This document shows positions 1 to 7,743 of a stretch of 22,454 bases of DNA, in pieces. The translations under genes were made by a program, and so were the position numbers. Source of the stretch: Alteribacillus sp041949975 (GTDB lineage: Bacteria; Bacillota; Bacilli; Bacillales; Marinococcaceae); contig NZ_JBHFQG010000047.1 of the NCBI RefSeq assembly GCF_041949975.1, positions 1 to 22,454 of the forward strand, in the 5' to 3' direction. Every line of letters starts with the position of its first letter. Within the stretch, counting starts at the first letter, position 1. The notes below the pieces were generated by a model, which saw nothing but the letters and a program-made list of their open reading frames with translations, ran no database searches and was not told the DNA's origin.

Positions 1-179
1 CAGTGGGGCCGGCGCGTACGACCAGTCATGTAGAAAATACTCCTGAAGAAAGAGCTTCACTTGGTATTCCGGAAAGTTTAGTCCGCTATTCTGTGGGAAT
101 AGAAGATACACAAGATTTAATTAAAGACCTTGAACAAGCAATGGCAAAAATTCCAACAACTATGGCTGTTAAAGGATAA
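1..179 (+). CDS. C-terminal fragment of a Cys/Met-metabolism PLP enzyme (cystathionine gamma-synthase/lyase or methionine gamma-lyase type)
   Basis: The first 179 bases encode the last 58 or so residues of a protein that begins before the window. The fragment contains TSHVENTPEERASLGIPE, then LVRYSVGIED and a closing helix DLIKDLEQAM. This is the C-terminal signature of the fold-type I Cys/Met metabolism PLP family, where the SH...PEER.. segment contributes to substrate and carboxylate binding. The PLP lysine lies upstream, so activity and exact subfamily cannot be judged. It ends 20 bases before the next gene and shares its direction, so it is probably the previous cistron of the same operon. 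Family members carry out gamma- or beta-elimination or replacement on homocysteine, cystathionine, methionine or O-acyl-homoserine. Its link to the homoserine dehydrogenase two genes downstream is suggestive but unproved. Confidence 0.85.
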   Translation, partial: VGPARTTSHVENTPEERASLGIPESLVRYSVGIEDTQDLIKDLEQAMAKIPTTMAVKG

Positions 180-199
180 AGAACCAGGAGGGATTTAAG

Positions 200-1408
200 A
201 TGAACTCCGGACAAATGCTGTATAAAAAAGCTCAAAATATATATTCTTCTCTTGTAGCATGGCGACGTTATCTTCATCAGCATCCGGAGCTTAGTTTTGA
301 AGAAAAAAACACAGCTTCCTTTGTGGAATCAGAGCTTCGTAAAATAGATGGAATAAAAGTGCTGGCAGGCAAGGAAGAAACTGGTATAGAAACTGGTGTG
401 GCAGGAATTTTAAAAAAAGGGGAAGGCCCAGTTGTTGCATTAAGAGCTGATATGGACGCTCTTCCCATTCAAGAAGAAAATGAATCAATTTATAAATCTC
501 AAAACTTTGGAGTTATGCATGCATGCGGTCATGATGCACACACAGCTATACTTCTAGGTGCAGCTCATGTACTTGCCGATACAGATAGTCCTTTTTCTGG
601 TACTATAAAATTTTTATTTCAGCCGGCAGAAGAGGGTTCAGATGACACAGGACGTACAGGTGCGCCCTATTTTATTCAAAAAGGGTTACTTGACGACGTC
701 TCCATGGCTTTTGCGCTCCACATGGATCCAGAAAATGAGCCTGGTTCCATTAAACTTCATCAGGGACCGAGTATGGCAAACGTGGACACTTTTAAAGGTA
801 TTATATACGGAACGGGAGGACATGGGGCGTATCCACATTTAGGAACGGATCCAGTCTGGATGCTTTCTTTTGTTCTGCAAGCCATACAAGGAGTTGCCGC
901 TAGAAGAACATCTCCTCTTTCACCAGCAGTCATCAGTGTGGGAGAAATAAAAACGGGATCTTCTACTAACGTTATTCCAGAAAAAGTAACATTACAAGGA
1001 ACGATGAGAAGCTATGACAAGAACACTAGAAAGCACTTAGATAAAGAATTACATCAAGCTTTTTCTTTAGTCGAATCCATGGGAGGAAGTTTAGAACTTG
1101 ATATCGAACATGGAGAACCTGCCTTAAGTAATGATCAGAAAGCGGTAGAAATTTATAAATCTGTTATTCAAGAAACCTTTCCAACATTTCATATTTTAAA
1201 TGAACCATATGGCTTAGGAGGAGAAGATTTCGGGTATATTGCTGAAAAAGTACCTTCCGCTATGCTTTTTCTCGGGGCAGGTTTTTCCAAAAAAGAGAAC
1301 CGGGGGCTCCATATGCCTTGCTTTGATATCCAAGAAGAAATTTTACCGGTTGGGGTTTCCCTCTTAGCCGGTTCTGCTATTTATTATTTAAACGAGACAC
1401 ATGAGTGA
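200..1408 (+). CDS. M20D-family amidohydrolase, probable N-acetyl-diaminobutyrate deacetylase of ectoine catabolism
   Basis: This 402-residue zinc metallohydrolase belongs to the M20D group (hippurate hydrolase, N-acetyl-diaminopimelate deacetylase, IAA-amino acid hydrolase). Visible motifs are the N-terminal HQHPELSFEE, RADMDALPI, the metal cluster HACGHDAH (Cys109, His111, Asp112, His114), FQPAEEG with the catalytic Glu pair at 144-145, GGHGAYPH of the lid domain, and GGEDFGY near the end. No signal peptide is seen, so it should be cytosolic. AGGAGGG sits 6-7 bases before the ATG. It is 12 bases from the next gene and lies in one operon with an ectoine-hydrolase-like gene, so the inferred substrate is N-alpha-acetyl-L-2,4-diaminobutyrate, the product of that enzyme. 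The classical DoeB/EutE is an aspartoacylase-like enzyme of another family, so this would be a non-homologous replacement. The family call is firm; the substrate is inference. Confidence 0.88.
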   Translation: MNSGQMLYKKAQNIYSSLVAWRRYLHQHPELSFEEKNTASFVESELRKIDGIKVLAGKEETGIETGVAGILKKGEGPVVALRADMDALPIQEENESIYKSQNFGVMHACGHDAHTAILLGAAHVLADTDSPFSGTIKFLFQPAEEGSDDTGRTGAPYFIQKGLLDDVSMAFALHMDPENEPGSIKLHQGPSMANVDTFKGIIYGTGGHGAYPHLGTDPVWMLSFVLQAIQGVAARRTSPLSPAVISVGEIKTGSSTNVIPEKVTLQGTMRSYDKNTRKHLDKELHQAFSLVESMGGSLELDIEHGEPALSNDQKAVEIYKSVIQETFPTFHILNEPYGLGGEDFGYIAEKVPSAMLFLGAGFSKKENRGLHMPCFDIQEEILPVGVSLLAGSAIYYLNETHE

Positions 1409-1420
1409 GGAGGGGACATA

Positions 1421-2461
1421 GTGGCACACAAACTTGCTTTCATTGGTTTTGGTGGTGTTGGACAGGGGTTAGCAGACATTATAAAAAGCAAAGGCCCCTG
1501 GCTAAAAGAACAATTTGGCACAGATTTTAAAATTGTTTCTATAGCTGATTTATATAAAGGCTCCCTGCATCATCCTGAAGGATTAAATATTGAAGAAGTT
1601 CTAGAGTCGTTAAAAGAGTATGGCAGTTTAGAATACTACCCTGAAACAACAGGATTAATTCGCGGATGGGACAGCATGACAACTATTGAAAAATCAAATG
1701 CAGATACGATGATAGAAATTACCTTTACCGATGTTCATACAGGTCAACCGGCTATTGATCACTGCAAAAAAGCTTTTGAGTCTGGAAAGAATGCCGTATT
1801 AACGAATAAAGGACCAGTAGCACTTGCTTATCAAGAATTGAAAAAGCTTGCCGATGAAAATAACGTTCGATTTTTATTTGAAGGTACAGTAATGAGCGGA
1901 ACACCTGCCCTCCGGATGCCTTTGGTTTCTTTAGCGGGAAACGATATAAAAGAAATACGCGGGATATTTAATGGTACGACTAATTATATGCTTACCAAAA
2001 TGGAAGACGGGATGTTATTTGAAAATGCACTAAAAGAAGCGCAATCGAAAGGTTTTGCAGAGGCAGATCCAACAAGTGATATTGAGGGTTATGATGTATT
2101 ATATAAAGTCGTCATATTAGCTAATGTGGTGATGAATGAACCATTAAACAAAGATGATGTTGCTTGTCAGGGAATTTCCAACTTAACACCTGAAGATATG
2201 AAACAAGCTGTTGAGGAAGGGGAAAAGTGGAAATTAATTGGGAAAATAACAAAGGCAAATGGCCGGGTTCAAGCGTCAGTGGGGCCTGAAAAAATACCAG
2301 TGGATGATCCGCTTGCTGGGATTTCAGGATCGTTGAATGCTGTCACATATGATTGTGACCTGTCAGGCCCTGTCACTTTAATAGGAGCAGGAGCAGGCAT
2401 ACCTGAAACTGGTTTTGCTCTTCTGATAGATTTAATAAATTTAGAGCGGGAGAATTTATAA
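1421..2461 (+). CDS. Short homoserine dehydrogenase-like protein lacking the ACT domain
   Basis: This 346-residue NAD(P)-dependent oxidoreductase shows a Rossmann motif GFGGVG at residues 9-14, then LTNKGPVA with the conserved Lys130. Its catalytic domain has GTVMSGTPALR, the NGTTNYML segment, and ADPTSDIEGYD followed by Lys in LYKVVILAN. These match homoserine dehydrogenase, which interconverts L-aspartate-4-semialdehyde and L-homoserine. The protein ends right after the catalytic domain. The usual C-terminal ACT domain for threonine feedback is absent, and no kinase domain is fused, so it should escape normal biosynthetic control. The start is GTG, with GGAGGGG upstream. Its place between an amidohydrolase and an aldehyde dehydrogenase in a catabolic operon suggests it works on aspartate semialdehyde, or a hydroxylated or amino analogue, during ectoine or hydroxyectoine breakdown. 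Oxidation of a homoserine-like intermediate is equally possible. Confidence 0.85.
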   Translation: MAHKLAFIGFGGVGQGLADIIKSKGPWLKEQFGTDFKIVSIADLYKGSLHHPEGLNIEEVLESLKEYGSLEYYPETTGLIRGWDSMTTIEKSNADTMIEITFTDVHTGQPAIDHCKKAFESGKNAVLTNKGPVALAYQELKKLADENNVRFLFEGTVMSGTPALRMPLVSLAGNDIKEIRGIFNGTTNYMLTKMEDGMLFENALKEAQSKGFAEADPTSDIEGYDVLYKVVILANVVMNEPLNKDDVACQGISNLTPEDMKQAVEEGEKWKLIGKITKANGRVQASVGPEKIPVDDPLAGISGSLNAVTYDCDLSGPVTLIGAGAGIPETGFALLIDLINLERENL

Positions 2462-2491
2462 ATAACAGGGACAGAAAGGTGGCGGGTAAAG

Positions 2492-3931
2492 ATGACAACA
2501 AAACTAGCGGGTAAGAAAATGCTTATTGCTGGTGAGTGGGAAGAAAGGGAAGACAAAATAGAGGTGTTTAACCCGGAGAATAATGAATTGATCGATTCTG
2601 TGCCTGCCGCAAAAGCAGAGGATGTTAAAAGAGCTATAAAGCTTTCTAAAAAGGGAGCTGAAGCTGCAGCGGATCTGTCTGTACGAGAACGAATGAACAT
2701 TTTAAACAAAGCTGCGTCGTATATTGAAAGGAACTTAGAAAGCTTTGCGACTACCATAGCCTTAGAAGGAAGCAAAACAATTAATGAAGCTAGAAGTGAA
2801 GCAGCCCGGGCAGCAGAAACTCTCCGCCTCAGTGCTGAAGAAGCAAGAAGGTTAAAAGGGGAATCGATAAATTTTGATCAAATGCCGGGCAATGAAGATA
2901 GAATGGGTTACTATTTTCGCTTTCCAGTTGGAGTTATCGCAGCCATAACACCATTTAATGATCCCTTAAACTTAGTTGCTCATAAACTTGGCCCTGCGAT
3001 TGCAGCTGGCAATGCAATTATTATAAAACCTGCAACTGAAACACCTTTAAGCGCCTTGAAATTAGCTGAAGCATTGATGAATTCAGGTCTTCCTAAAAAA
3101 ATATTAACTGTTATTACAGGACGGGGCCGCGATATTGGAGACACCTTGATTGAAAGTAAAGATATACAAATGATTAGTTTCACAGGGGGCTTAGAAACAG
3201 GAGAAAAAATCTCCAAAAAAGCAGGATTGAAAAAATTATCGATGGAATTGGGTTCTAATTCTCCGGCAATTGTAAGAAAAGACGCAGATTTGGAGCTTGC
3301 TGCTGAGTCAACAGTATCAGGAGCTTTTGCTGCCGCTGGCCAGAATTGTCTCAGTGTGCAAAGGATATACGTGGAAGAAGAAGTATACGACACGTTTAAG
3401 GAATCATTTCTCGAAAAAGTAAAAGAAGTCAAAACCGGAAATAAATTATCTGATTCAACAGATATGGGACCGATGATTAATGAAAAAGAGGCAATTCGTG
3501 TTGAAGATTGGGTTAATGAAGCCGTTGATCAAGGCGGTATACTTCTAAGCGGCGGTAACAGAGATAGAGCGCATTATGAGCCTACCGTTTTGGAAAGTGT
3601 ACCTGAGAATGCAAAAATTGTAAAAGAAGAGGTTTTTGGTCCGGTTGTTTTGTTATTTAAAGTGAAGGATTTAGATGAAGCCATCGAACGATCAAATAAT
3701 GTAAATTACGGGCTGCAAGCTGGCATTTTCACTGCTGATATTAATGCTGCTTTAAAGGCTGCCAAAAAGCTCCATACGGGAGGGGTAATGATAAATGACA
3801 GCAGTGACTTCCGTATAGATGCTATGCCTTTTGGCGGAGTTAAAGGGTCTGGACTTGGAAGAGAAGGCGTTGAATTTGCAATTAGAGAAATGTCAGAAGA
3901 ACGAATTGTTTGTTTTAAAATGACAGAATAA
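2492..3931 (+). CDS. NAD(P)-dependent aldehyde dehydrogenase, candidate aspartate-semialdehyde dehydrogenase of ectoine catabolism (DoeC-like role)
   Basis: This 479-residue protein is full length for the ALDH superfamily. The coenzyme-binding region has ITPFNDPLNLVAHKLGPA, then IIKPATETPLSA and SFTGG. The general base Glu252 is in MELGSNSP and the catalytic thiol Cys286 is in AGQNCLSVQR. A C-terminal EVFGPVV motif and MPFGGVKGSGLGREG follow. The ITPFNDP type of Rossmann segment is typical of lactaldehyde- and phosphonoacetaldehyde-dehydrogenase-like ALDHs rather than the biosynthetic Asd family. AAAGGTGG precedes the ATG by about 9 bases, 30 bases after the homoserine dehydrogenase stop. In context it would oxidise aspartate semialdehyde to aspartate, as DoeC does in Halomonas, but substrate specificity cannot be read from sequence. 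Succinate semialdehyde or another aldehyde remains possible. Confidence 0.88.
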   Translation: MTTKLAGKKMLIAGEWEEREDKIEVFNPENNELIDSVPAAKAEDVKRAIKLSKKGAEAAADLSVRERMNILNKAASYIERNLESFATTIALEGSKTINEARSEAARAAETLRLSAEEARRLKGESINFDQMPGNEDRMGYYFRFPVGVIAAITPFNDPLNLVAHKLGPAIAAGNAIIIKPATETPLSALKLAEALMNSGLPKKILTVITGRGRDIGDTLIESKDIQMISFTGGLETGEKISKKAGLKKLSMELGSNSPAIVRKDADLELAAESTVSGAFAAAGQNCLSVQRIYVEEEVYDTFKESFLEKVKEVKTGNKLSDSTDMGPMINEKEAIRVEDWVNEAVDQGGILLSGGNRDRAHYEPTVLESVPENAKIVKEEVFGPVVLLFKVKDLDEAIERSNNVNYGLQAGIFTADINAALKAAKKLHTGGVMINDSSDFRIDAMPFGGVKGSGLGREGVEFAIREMSEERIVCFKMTE

Positions 3932-3948
3932 TTTTATAGTAGTCCGGA

Positions 3949-3972
3949 GTGCTATTCTTTATTGAATAGCAC
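3949..3972 (+). other. Intercistronic hairpin before the ectoine hydrolase gene
   Basis: A perfect 9-bp stem, GTGCTATTC / GAATAGCAC, encloses a 6-base loop TTTATT. It stands in the 76-base gap between the aldehyde dehydrogenase stop and the next start. The sequence after it (ATCCTTTTCTCT) is only moderately T-rich. It could be a weak terminator that lowers expression of the last gene, or an mRNA-stabilising or processing stem. Confidence 0.5.
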
Positions 3973-4007
3973 ATCCTTTTCTCTAGAGACAGAAAGGACA
4001 GAAAGGG

Positions 4008-5234
4008 GTGGCAGGCTTGTTCTCTAAAGAAGAATACCTTACAAGAATGAACCATACGAAACAGAAAATGATGGAATATGGAGTGGAAGTTCTCCTTATT
4101 TCTAATCCTTCAAATATGTTTTATCTAACAGGTTACAATGCTTGGTCTTTTTATGTGCATCAAATCTTAGTCGTTATGATTGATGAGGAGCAGCCCATTT
4201 GGATAGGTAGAGAAATGGATGCTCACAGTGCAAAAGTAACAACTTGGTTAGATGAAAATCATATCATCCCTTATCCAGATGAATTTGTTCAATCTACCAT
4301 AAGGCATCCAATGGATTTTGTTGCAAATATATTAAATGAAATAGGCCAGGGCAATCGTAAAATCGGGCTGGAAATGGATGCTTTTTATTTTACAGGTATG
4401 TGTTATGAACGAATCACACAAGGGCTTCCAAACGCTGAATTCAGGAATTTCAGCACTTTGGTAAACTGGGTCCGTTTAATTAAATCAGATAATGAAATTG
4501 AATGCATGAAAAAAGCAGCGAAAATTTTAGAAAATTCGATGCATGCTGCTTATTATACCGCGGATGTTGGAATGCGTGAAAACGATGTTGCAGCAGCCAT
4601 TTATCAAGCACAAATTAGTGGAACTGCAGAGTTTGGGGGAGATTATACTTCAATTGTTCCGATGATCCCTACAAGTGAAAACACAGCAAGTCCACACTTA
4701 ACCTGGACCGATCGAAGGTATAAACATGGAGATTATTTAACTATTGAAATTGCTGGCTGCTATCGCAGATATCACACACCTATGGCAAGAACAATGGCTA
4801 TAGGAGAAGCTCCAGACAAAGTAAAAGATCTCGCAGAGGTAGTGGTAGAGGGTATTGAAACGACAATGGATGCAATAAAACCAGGTTTGACGGCAGAAGA
4901 AGTAGAAAGCATATGGAGCAAAACAATTGCAAAACGAGGCTATTTTAAAGAGTCTAGATTAGGCTATTCTATTGGTTTAAGCTTCCCTCCTGATTGGGGA
5001 GAGCATACAGTAAGTTTTCGAAAGGGAGATCGTACGATATTACAGCCAAATATGACTTTTCATTTAATGCCTGGAATATGGCTTGATAATTATGGTGTAG
5101 AGATCACGGAGTCTATTAGAATTACCGAAAATGGCTGTGAGACTTTTGCTAATGTTCCAAGAGAACTTTATATAAAAAAACCATCTAATATTTCTACCAT
5201 GACCCGGGCTCATAAAGAACAAACAGGATCTTAA
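4008..5234 (+). CDS. doeA: Ectoine hydrolase (creatinase/M24-fold, DoeA/EutD type)
   Basis: This 408-residue protein is close in length to known ectoine hydrolases. The N-terminal creatinase domain contains SNPSNMFYLTGYNAWSFYVH, then WIGREMDAHSA, YPDEFVQS and RHPMDFVA, a pattern I recognise from DoeA and EutD. The C-terminal pita-bread domain lacks the M24 metal ligands: where aminopeptidase P has an Asp-x-Gly motif, this protein reads IEIAGCYRRYHTP. It keeps a catalytic-type His230 in SPHLTW, as in metal-independent creatinase. The reaction is hydrolytic opening of the ectoine ring to N-acetyl-diaminobutyrate in the cytoplasm. The start is GTG; AGAAAGGA ends 9 bases upstream, while a GAAAGGGG directly abutting the start is too close to be its SD. 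It is the last gene before a terminator. The neighbours are consistent with a full degradation route. The main alternative is another creatinase-like amidinohydrolase. Confidence 0.85.
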   Translation: MAGLFSKEEYLTRMNHTKQKMMEYGVEVLLISNPSNMFYLTGYNAWSFYVHQILVVMIDEEQPIWIGREMDAHSAKVTTWLDENHIIPYPDEFVQSTIRHPMDFVANILNEIGQGNRKIGLEMDAFYFTGMCYERITQGLPNAEFRNFSTLVNWVRLIKSDNEIECMKKAAKILENSMHAAYYTADVGMRENDVAAAIYQAQISGTAEFGGDYTSIVPMIPTSENTASPHLTWTDRRYKHGDYLTIEIAGCYRRYHTPMARTMAIGEAPDKVKDLAEVVVEGIETTMDAIKPGLTAEEVESIWSKTIAKRGYFKESRLGYSIGLSFPPDWGEHTVSFRKGDRTILQPNMTFHLMPGIWLDNYGVEITESIRITENGCETFANVPRELYIKKPSNISTMTRAHKEQTGS

Positions 5235-5244
5235 TTACCGTTTT

Positions 5245-5276
5245 CTGTAGTGGAAAATATCCGCTGCAGATTTTTT
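5245..5276 (+). terminator. Intrinsic terminator of the ectoine-catabolism operon
   Basis: The stem CTGTAGTGG / CCGCTGCAG (9 bp, two G-U pairs in RNA) with loop AAAATAT is followed by ATTTTTT. It starts 11 bases after the ectoine hydrolase stop codon and closes the operon. Confidence 0.75.
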
Positions 5277-5288
5277 AACCTCTTTATA

Positions 5289-5354
5289 AAGAACAGGCAA
5301 CGATAGAGGCGCACCTGCACTTAAAATAAGGTGAACAATGTTAAGTGGTTTTTT
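5289..5354 (+). other. Possible decayed lysine-riboswitch start plus terminator-like hairpin
   Basis: The 212-base gap 5235-5446 has no gene. At 5292-5303 it contains GATAGAGGCGCA, an exact match to the conserved 5' core of L-box lysine riboswitches (the intact one at 9121-9302 has TTAGAGGCGCA). A stem CACTTAA (5318-5324) / TTAAGTG (5341-5347) followed by six T resembles a terminator. The later L-box cores (GCCGAAG, GGGCTATC) are not found, so this may be a remnant or chance. It lies just upstream of a broken permease gene. Confidence 0.2.
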
Positions 5355-5446
5355 AAAAGCAAAATACTGTTCAGAAGGACTTTTCCATGTTAGCATGTGA
5401 TACAAGATCAAAGAGGTTGGAACTTAAGGAGGTGGAGAGGATATTC

Positions 5447-6789
5447 GTGAGACAAATCTGCCTTGGTACGACCTCGTTTTTAGCAGTAGTTATTTATTTT
5501 AGTGAATGTATTTTCCCCTTCGGAATTCCTCACTTTTTCATACAGTTTCTATGGCTTTCTTGTTATTGCTGTTCGCGTTGCAAAATATGAAAGGATCCAA
5601 TCGTTTTGTAGTATTACTTCTTTTAACTGTAGGAAGTGTACTTTTTTATTTTATCGAATTTCCTTAAAGGAAATGCTGTATAGTTTTGGAGAGAATCTTA
5701 ATCTTCTTGGATTATTTTTATTGATTCCATTATTCGGTATTCTGATGTCTGAAGCCGGATATCTTCAGGATTTAAAAACAGTCTTAAGAAAAACAGAAGA
5801 AAAAAGACAAGCCCTTCCTTACCGCCTCAGTTACGTAATGACTGCTTTTTTAGGATCATTACTTAATTTAGGCTCTATGCCGCTTGTATATAAAATAGGT
5901 TCCGAAAGTTTTTCCTGCTTTGAAAATAAGAAATTCGGCCTCACTCTTTTAAGAGGATTCGGCTTTTGCATGCTGTGGTCGCCTTTTTTTGTTAATGTAG
6001 GTCTTGTCCTTGTATTGTACAACCTAACCTGGCAGCAAATAGGAGGATATGGCCTCATAGTGGCTGCATTTTTTCCTTCTATTCGTTTTTCAAAAGAAGA
6101 ATATGTACAAAAACGAATCAGCTTCATTAAATCATTTTGGTAACCAGTCTTTTCCGTTAAAGGGGTTATCATTTTATTTATTATTATTATTGGTCTCTTT
6201 TACTATGGAAATGGCATTACCAGCAAATATGTTAATAATAGTTTCTCTACTTGCACTTATTTATCCAGTGGTATGGTCTATTTGTATTGGATTGTTTCGA
6301 CAGTATTTACAAGCAGCTTATCAGCACGTGTCGGATTCGTTTGATCGTCTAAATAATGAGATTGGCATTTTTATAACTGCAGGATTTTTTGGCCAAGCTC
6401 TGGCAAGGAGCAGTGCCGGAAACATTCTGGCTGAAGCCATACTATGGATGTCACAAGGATTAATACCCCTATTTATCGTAATACTCATTTTAAGCGTTAT
6501 GTTACTTGCATTGGCTGGGGTTCATCCTGTCATTATTATTTTAGGCCTTGGGAACTCATTAACTCCAGAACAATTTGGAGTATCGCCAGCTTTTATGGGT
6601 TTATTAATACTGTGTGCTTGGACTTTATCAACGCAGATATCGCCATTTTCAGAATCGATTCTTATGGCATCACACTTAATGAATGAGCGTCCATGGATCG
6701 TAGTAAAGAAAAACATATCGTTTGTACTTGTCATATTAATGATATTTACAATTCTCTTAAGTGTTTTTGAATGGATACAAACAAAATAA
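5447..6789 (+). pseudogene. Frameshifted multi-pass membrane permease-like gene
   Basis: The reading frame of one hydrophobic protein of about 445 residues is split into four pieces. Frame one runs to about 5540 (..FPFGIPHF). The next frame covers 5540-5660 (MAFLLLLFALQNMKGSNRF..). The third covers 5664-6110 (LKEMLYSFGENLNLLGLFLL..). The last runs from about 6110 to the stop at 6789 (NESASLNHFGNQ.. to FEWIQTK). The breaks fit a missing T in T5 near 5534, a missing T in TTT near 5659, and an extra A in A5 near 6108. Around ten hydrophobic segments are visible, with repeat-like halves similar in style to ion-transporter-superfamily permeases. The family could not be named. A GTG at 5447 lies 12 bases after AAGGAGGTGG; an in-frame ATG at 5387 after AGAAGGA is an alternative start. 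It may have carried an amino acid or compatible solute, given the neighbouring genes. Confidence 0.65.
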
Positions 6790-6810
6790 AATATAGAGAG
6801 AGGAAGCATT

Positions 6811-7743
6811 ATGAATCAACAAAGCAATATATGGATAAATTACTTGCTTGTTATTGGTGTCATGGTTTTATGGGGGATCAATGTTGTAGCTTTAAAAGTT
6901 TTAGTGGAATACATGTCTCCAGCAAGTATGCAGGCACTTCGCATTATGACTGCTGGTATTGTCATTTTTATTATTATGTCCTATCTTAAGGAGTGGCAGA
7001 AACTTTCTAGAAAAGAATTTAAACATATTGCTGTTGCCTCTTTATTTGGAGTCATTGGCCATCATCTTTTTTTAGCATGGGGACTTATGACGACCTCCGC
7101 AGTAAATACATCTTTAATTTTAGCGCTAGTACCGTTAACAACGTCGATTCTGGCTATGTTATTACTTGGAGATCCGGTGACAAAGATTCGCTTCTTAGGG
7201 GTAATATTAGGTTTTATTGGGGTAAGCATGTTGACTATTGCCGGCTCAGGCAGCCAAGTCAGTGGTTTATCGTCTGGAGATATCCTTGTATTTCTAGGTA
7301 TGTTTTCTCAAGCAGTAAGTTTTATTTACATAAAAAAAGCCACAACTACACTTCATCCGCGAGTCATGACAGGATTTATGTTTTTTATTGGGTCCATCGG
7401 TCTTTTTTTTATCAGTTTGTTTGTGGAACCAGGCGGTATTATCCAATTGTTTACAGCGCCTTTATTTGTGTGGCTGATTTTTTTCGGTTCTGCTGTTTTA
7501 GCTACTGCGTTGGGCCATCAGCTTTTCAACAGTTCCATTCAAAAAATTGGGGCTGGGGAGACAGCAGTGTTTAATAATTTGGTTCCTTTTTTTGGTTTGA
7601 TAAGCTCTGCATTTCTTTTAAAAGAAACTGTTTATCCAGCTCAGCTTACTGGTTTTATTTTTATAGTAGGAGGGGTGCTGCTAGGCACTGGTTATGTTGA
7701 ACAAAAATGGGATTACAGCCGCCGGAAAGTAAAGGAGAATTAA
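6811..7743 (+). CDS. DMT-superfamily transporter (two EamA domains)
   Basis: This 310-residue protein has ten predicted membrane segments and two EamA repeats. The first half starts VMVLWGINVVALK and includes the SPASMQALRIMTAGIV segment. The second half contains GDILVFLGMFSQAVSFIYIKKA and ends in an FFGLISSAFLLKETVYPAQLTGF..GGVLLGTG segment, the usual EamA C-terminal pattern. Members are inner-membrane exporters of amino acids or other metabolites; substrate cannot be assigned from sequence. GAGAGGAAG precedes the ATG by 6-7 bases, and the gap to the upstream broken permease is 21 bases, so the two may once have been co-transcribed. The final codons overlap the 3' end of yidD on the other strand by 4 bases, and no terminator is visible between them. 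Confidence 0.88.
   Translation: MNQQSNIWINYLLVIGVMVLWGINVVALKVLVEYMSPASMQALRIMTAGIVIFIIMSYLKEWQKLSRKEFKHIAVASLFGVIGHHLFLAWGLMTTSAVNTSLILALVPLTTSILAMLLLGDPVTKIRFLGVILGFIGVSMLTIAGSGSQVSGLSSGDILVFLGMFSQAVSFIYIKKATTTLHPRVMTGFMFFIGSIGLFFISLFVEPGGIIQLFTAPLFVWLIFFGSAVLATALGHQLFNSSIQKIGAGETAVFNNLVPFFGLISSAFLLKETVYPAQLTGFIFIVGGVLLGTGYVEQKWDYSRRKVKEN

Noticed and set aside
2269..3432. Minus-strand open frames opposite the homoserine and aldehyde dehydrogenase genes
   Set aside because: They lie wholly or mostly opposite well-supported genes, have low-complexity composition and no ribosome binding site.
6771..7574. Additional open frames overlapping the DMT transporter
   Set aside because: Aromatic- and cysteine-rich out-of-frame translations of membrane-protein codons; no independent start signals.
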